8,076 nucleotides of DNA, taken from Simkania negevensis. Lineage in GTDB: Bacteria > Chlamydiota > Chlamydiia > Chlamydiales > Simkaniaceae. A program made the translations under genes and the position numbers. Within the stretch, counting starts at the first letter, position 1. Each line of letters opens with the position of its first letter. The DNA lies in NCBI GenBank assembly GCA_016191565.1, contig JACPWA010000094.1, forward strand, positions 1 to 8,076, in the 5' to 3' direction. This document shows positions 5,582-8,076 of this stretch, piece after piece. The notes beneath the pieces are model-generated. The model made no database searches, was not told the origin of the DNA, and saw nothing but the letters and a program-made list of their open reading frames with translations.

Positions 5582-6262
5582 TTATAAAACCAACTCTCTT
5601 ATTTTTTCAGCACAAGCAACAGGGTCTTCTATATGTGCAGCATGACCACATCCTTTGACCATTTTTACAACTACATGAGCCGGAAGGTGGCGATAGAGGG
5701 TCTCATATTTCTTATCCAACTCCCTGTATAAAAAAGAAGTGTTAGAGGGGAAATAAGCACATGGAAGGAAATGTCCCACACTCCAGTTGCGAAGCAAAGA
5801 AGCCCATTGAAGGGAAGCTCCCTTCCGGCGACGATGTAACATTTTTTCAAAGGCTTCTTTGCGACTCTTCAAAGGAGTAAAAAGCGCATTATTATACCAT
5901 TTTTCCAAAAACTCCTCAAAAGGAAGAGTTTCTAACTGATGGGCCCATGTTTCATCTCGTTTTAAGATCTCCTTTCTCTCTTCCTCTGATTGAATTCCAA
6001 GGTGAGCTCCAAGAACGATGACCTTTTCGTATCTTTCCTCCGCTTTTTTCTGTAGCTGAAGCGCCATCCTTCCCCCCATTGAATATCCAATGAGAATCAC
6101 AGGCTGAGAACAAAATTGCTGAATCGATTGCGAAAGGGTTTCTAAGACATCTTGACAAGGGAGATCTAGTGCAAGTGTTTTGAAATCTTCAAAGTTATCC
6201 AAAACCTCTTTCCAATCTTCTTTTGCTCCCAGAAATCCTGGTAAAAAAACAATAGATTTCAT
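5582..6262 (-). CDS. menH: alpha/beta hydrolase, MenH-like (SHCHC synthase)
   Basis: A cytosolic 226-residue alpha/beta hydrolase. Its closest pattern is MenH, 2-succinyl-6-hydroxy-2,4-cyclohexadiene-1-carboxylate synthase of the classical menaquinone pathway, which eliminates pyruvate from SEPHCHC. Seen in the sequence: LPGFLGAKEDW (7-17) at the oxyanion-hole position, GYSMGGR (59-65) with nucleophile S61, WYNNALFTPL (122-131) corresponding to the WYQQPVFASL region of E. coli MenH, ELDKKY (181-186) with the probable acid D183, and GCGHAAHIEDP (204-214) with H207. Length is slightly below the family norm of about 250. The ATG at 6262 overlaps the stop of oppA in an ATGA, with no clear Shine-Dalgarno sequence, so translation is probably coupled to oppA. 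The MenH call rests on motifs; a related hydrolase of another specificity is possible, especially if this organism makes menaquinone by the futalosine route. Confidence 0.75.
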   Translation of the reverse strand: MKSIVFLPGFLGAKEDWKEVLDNFEDFKTLALDLPCQDVLETLSQSIQQFCSQPVILIGYSMGGRMALQLQKKAEERYEKVIVLGAHLGIQSEEERKEILKRDETWAHQLETLPFEEFLEKWYNNALFTPLKSRKEAFEKMLHRRRKGASLQWASLLRNWSVGHFLPCAYFPSNTSFLYRELDKKYETLYRHLPAHVVVKMVKGCGHAAHIEDPVACAEKIRELVL

Positions 6263-7869
6263 TTTTTTTCTTTTGAATAAGCATAAGAAGGGGAAGTAAA
6301 TTCAGCCCATTTAAAGTCAAGGTATCCTAAAGAGGAGATAAAAAGATGGTCAAGGTTGGGATTTTTAATACAAGCGAGGGTGTAATGAAAGAGGGGGATA
6401 AGCGGGACCTCTTCCAGGAGAATATCTTCACATTCACGGAGGAGCTTTTTTCTTTGAGCGGCATCTGAAATCGTAAGACTTTCATCTAGGAGTGTTTTGT
6501 ATATTTCATTTTCCCAGGAGGTGTAATTAGAATGCGATTTAAACGCTTCTAAAAAATTAATGGGATCATCAAAATCGGCTATCCAATAACCCGCTGCAAT
6601 ACAAAAATCTTGACTTGCAAGGCGTGCAAAATAGGTCTTTCTATCGACAGGGTCTAAAACGATATCGACTCCTAAAGCAGCGCGCCATTGTTCCTGAACA
6701 GCTTGGGCAATCAGGCGGTTTCGCTCTTCTGAAATATACATTAATTTCAGCCCCTCTATTTCACTTAGCTTAAGTTCGGTTAAAGCTTTTTGGAAGTACT
6801 CTTTCGCTTGGGACATATCTCCCTTAAGTCGATACTGTCCTTCTAGCTGCATCGAATCTGGAATCAGTCTAAAAGCCGGAGTCTGCTTGCCTTGAGTTAC
6901 ATGCTCGACAATTTCTTCTCTTTGTATAGCCATGGCAAAAGCCTTTCTAATTAAGGGATGCTGTAAAGGAAATTTTTGTACATTCAGATAAAACAAATAT
7001 GTTCCAAAAAAAGGTTGAAAATGGAGGGCATCTTGACTTTTTAAGGAGGGAAGAATGCCTAAAGGAATTAAAGAAAGAGGCGAGCCAATCCAGTCTAACT
7101 CTTTTTTCTCATACATTTCAAAGGCTATCGATTCATTAACCATCACCATCTGAATTTTTTCTAATTTCACTTGGTCTTTATCCCAGTACGTTGGATTTTT
7201 TTCGACTTCCATTACATTGAAATGGTTCCATGTGACCAAACGAAAAGGACCATTTCCCACATAGGTCGAGAGTGTTTTTGCCCATAAAGGATTCACCTCG
7301 TCGGTCTTTTGATCGATAGGAAAATAGATAGGGCTTGCTGTAAGCTGAAGAAAATAGGGAGTTAAATGCTCTAACTCTATCTTAAGACAAGTTGGCGTAA
7401 TAGCGAAGGCACCTAATTGATCTAAGGGAAGGGTTTTTTCATGAATTTTCTTCGCATTTTTAATGGGGTATAGCTCAAATATCCTTGGAGATGCGTTAGC
7501 CTGCAACGCTTTTTTCCAAGCATAGACAAAGTCATCTGCTGTCACACGATTTCTGTTAGTCCATGCGGCTTCTCGCAGGTGGAAAAAATAAGTCAGACCA
7601 TCAGCCGATACTTCAATTCTCTCCGCTAAAGCAGGTTCAGGTATATTCTGAGGTCCTATGCGCGTTAGTCCCTCAAACAACATGCGCAAAATCGTTTGTG
7701 GTTGTATTCCCTTTGATTCTGCCGGGTGCATCGTATGAGGCTCAGCTGTAATGTTAATCCTAAGACAGGAGGACTTAGAAGAAGCTTCTGGGCTTTTTAA
7801 AGAAATGCTCGTCATAAAAAGAAAAAAACCAGCTGTTAAAATAATAACGGTAAAAATTTTTTTAATCAT
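6259..7869 (-). CDS. oppA: oligopeptide ABC transporter substrate-binding protein (OppA family)
   Basis: A 536-residue periplasmic binding protein of the SBP_bac_5 family that captures peptides for an ABC importer. An N-terminal signal sequence or anchor covers about residues 1-21 (KKIFTVIILTAGFFLFM). There is no lipobox: the first cysteine (C35) lies in SSKSSC, so a soluble periplasmic or membrane-anchored form is expected. Family signatures are clear: AEPHTMHPAES (42-52), MLFEGLTRI (63-71), the GLTYFFHLREAAWT segment (91-104) followed by RVTADDFVYAWKKAL, YVGNGPFRLVTW near 204-215, and NPTYWDK shortly after. No oppB, C, D or F gene adjoins it here, so the permease must be encoded elsewhere. 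It is the first gene of a pair with menH, which begins inside its stop codon. No good Shine-Dalgarno sequence precedes the ATG, but a candidate promoter does. Stand-alone OppA copies are typical of chlamydiae. Confidence 0.93.
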   Translation of the reverse strand: MIKKIFTVIILTAGFFLFMTSISLKSPEASSKSSCLRINITAEPHTMHPAESKGIQPQTILRMLFEGLTRIGPQNIPEPALAERIEVSADGLTYFFHLREAAWTNRNRVTADDFVYAWKKALQANASPRIFELYPIKNAKKIHEKTLPLDQLGAFAITPTCLKIELEHLTPYFLQLTASPIYFPIDQKTDEVNPLWAKTLSTYVGNGPFRLVTWNHFNVMEVEKNPTYWDKDQVKLEKIQMVMVNESIAFEMYEKKELDWIGSPLSLIPLGILPSLKSQDALHFQPFFGTYLFYLNVQKFPLQHPLIRKAFAMAIQREEIVEHVTQGKQTPAFRLIPDSMQLEGQYRLKGDMSQAKEYFQKALTELKLSEIEGLKLMYISEERNRLIAQAVQEQWRAALGVDIVLDPVDRKTYFARLASQDFCIAAGYWIADFDDPINFLEAFKSHSNYTSWENEIYKTLLDESLTISDAAQRKKLLRECEDILLEEVPLIPLFHYTLACIKNPNLDHLFISSLGYLDFKWAEFTSPSYAYSKEKK

Positions 7870-7892
7870 GTCACTATTTTATTTGTAAATAG

Positions 7893-7920
7893 AGCATACT
7901 AAAGAACATTTTACCGACAA
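7893..7920 (-). promoter_or_regulatory. candidate oppA-menH promoter
   Basis: On the minus strand TTGTCG (7920-7915) is followed after 16 bases by TATGCT (7898-7893), each matching the sigma-70 consensus at four of six positions. Transcription would begin about 15-18 bases before the oppA ATG. A short leader fits the absence of a visible Shine-Dalgarno sequence but proves nothing. Confidence 0.35.
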
Positions 7921-7947
7921 TTAATAAAAAAGTCAAACATAAGCCCC

Positions 7948-8000
7948 ATAGCCTCTACTTCTCTTTTTGCGAAGAAATGGCCATAAGAAATAGAGCCTAC
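7948..8000 (+). repeat. inverted repeat in the leader of the right-edge gene
   Basis: Fifteen-base arms at 7948-7962 (ATAGCCTCTACTTCT) and 7986-8000 (AGAAATAGAGCCTAC) pair at 12 of 15 positions around a 23-base loop. The structure ends 18 bases before the AAGGAGG of the gene at 8031, with a run of eight T between them (8011-8018). It could be a leader stem-loop or an operator in the divergent region; there is no direct evidence for either. Confidence 0.35.
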
Positions 8001-8018
8001 CTCTCCGCGGTTTTTTTT

Positions 8019-8025
8019 AAGGAGG
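8019..8025 (+). promoter_or_regulatory. perfect Shine-Dalgarno sequence that sets a TTG start
   Basis: AAGGAGG is the full consensus, the strongest ribosome-binding site in the window, and lies five bases before TTG at 8031. It is what identifies the start of the gene at the right edge, since no ATG or GTG is suitably placed. Confidence 0.7.
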
Positions 8026-8030
8026 AACTA

Positions 8031-8076
8031 TTGCGAGTTTTGGTAGATCTTGATTATCTAAGGAAAGTGCTATATC
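8031..8076 (+). CDS. start of an unidentified gene, cut by window edge
   Basis: Fifteen codons are visible, reading M-RVLVDLDYLRKVLY with TTG as the initiator. The call rests on the perfect Shine-Dalgarno sequence at 8019-8025 with ideal five-base spacing and an open frame to the edge. The peptide (a hydrophobic beta strand ending in DLD) is too short to assign to any family. It is divergent from oppA, with 161 bases between the two starts. The stretch between holds the candidate oppA promoter and an inverted repeat. Confidence 0.6.
   Translation, partial: MRVLVDLDYLRKVLY

Noticed and set aside
5455..5658. Plus-strand open frame of 67 codons across the palindrome
   Set aside because: It runs through the foldback element and into the antisense of menH, has no ribosome site, and its composition is that of translated AT-rich non-coding DNA.
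7563..7751. Plus-strand open frame opposite the start of oppA
   Set aside because: Antisense to conserved SBP_bac_5 signature sequence and without a ribosome site.
8005..8018. CCGCGG followed by eight T as a rho-independent terminator
   Set aside because: CCGCGG cannot form a stem with a loop on its own, and it lies directly ahead of a gene's ribosome site.
1..8076. CRISPR array, tRNA or rRNA genes
   Set aside because: No regularly spaced direct repeats, no cloverleaf or CCA-ended tRNA sequence, and no rRNA-like conserved stretch were seen by eye.

Overview
The window looks like a chromosomal stretch from a member of the Chlamydiota, most likely an environmental (non-Chlamydiaceae) lineage. 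The reasons are the mutL-pepP pair on one strand, which is the arrangement I know from Chlamydia trachomatis (CT575/CT574), a MutL of about 575 residues, a stand-alone chlamydial-type OppA, moderate-to-low GC, and several proteins I cannot place in any widespread family. No rRNA, tRNA, CRISPR array, transposase gene or phage gene is visible. The lineage call is an inference from gene content and was not checked by a search.

Layout, left to right. Positions 1-2305 hold a minus-strand pair: mutL (mismatch repair) followed by the N-terminal 201 codons of pepP (Xaa-Pro aminopeptidase), which runs off the left edge. The most likely pepP start lies inside the end of mutL. Positions 2306-2373 are a short divergent promoter region. 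Positions 2374-5308 hold three plus-strand genes: a Nudix hydrolase with a signal peptide, an unknown protein with two membrane segments, and an unknown single-pass membrane protein with a winged-helix-like segment. Candidate promoters precede each, so they need not form one operon.

Positions 5309-5581 are a 273-base gap between convergent genes. It contains a 166-base, nearly full-length palindrome (5379-5544) with TA at both ends. This resembles a foldback or miniature inverted-repeat transposable element and is the most striking non-coding structure here. Positions 5582-7869 hold a minus-strand pair, oppA then menH, joined by an ATGA overlap: a peptide-binding protein and an alpha/beta hydrolase of the MenH type. 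Positions 7870-8030 are a divergent leader region with an inverted repeat. At 8031 a plus-strand gene begins with a TTG codon behind a perfect AAGGAGG and runs off the right edge.

The genes do not form one pathway. The more interesting points are a MutL whose endonuclease motifs are all replaced, a Nudix enzyme apparently destined for export with an altered Nudix box, a winged-helix-like domain predicted outside the cytoplasmic membrane, the coupling of menH to oppA, and the palindromic element. I found no convincing defence, toxin or CRISPR-like system.
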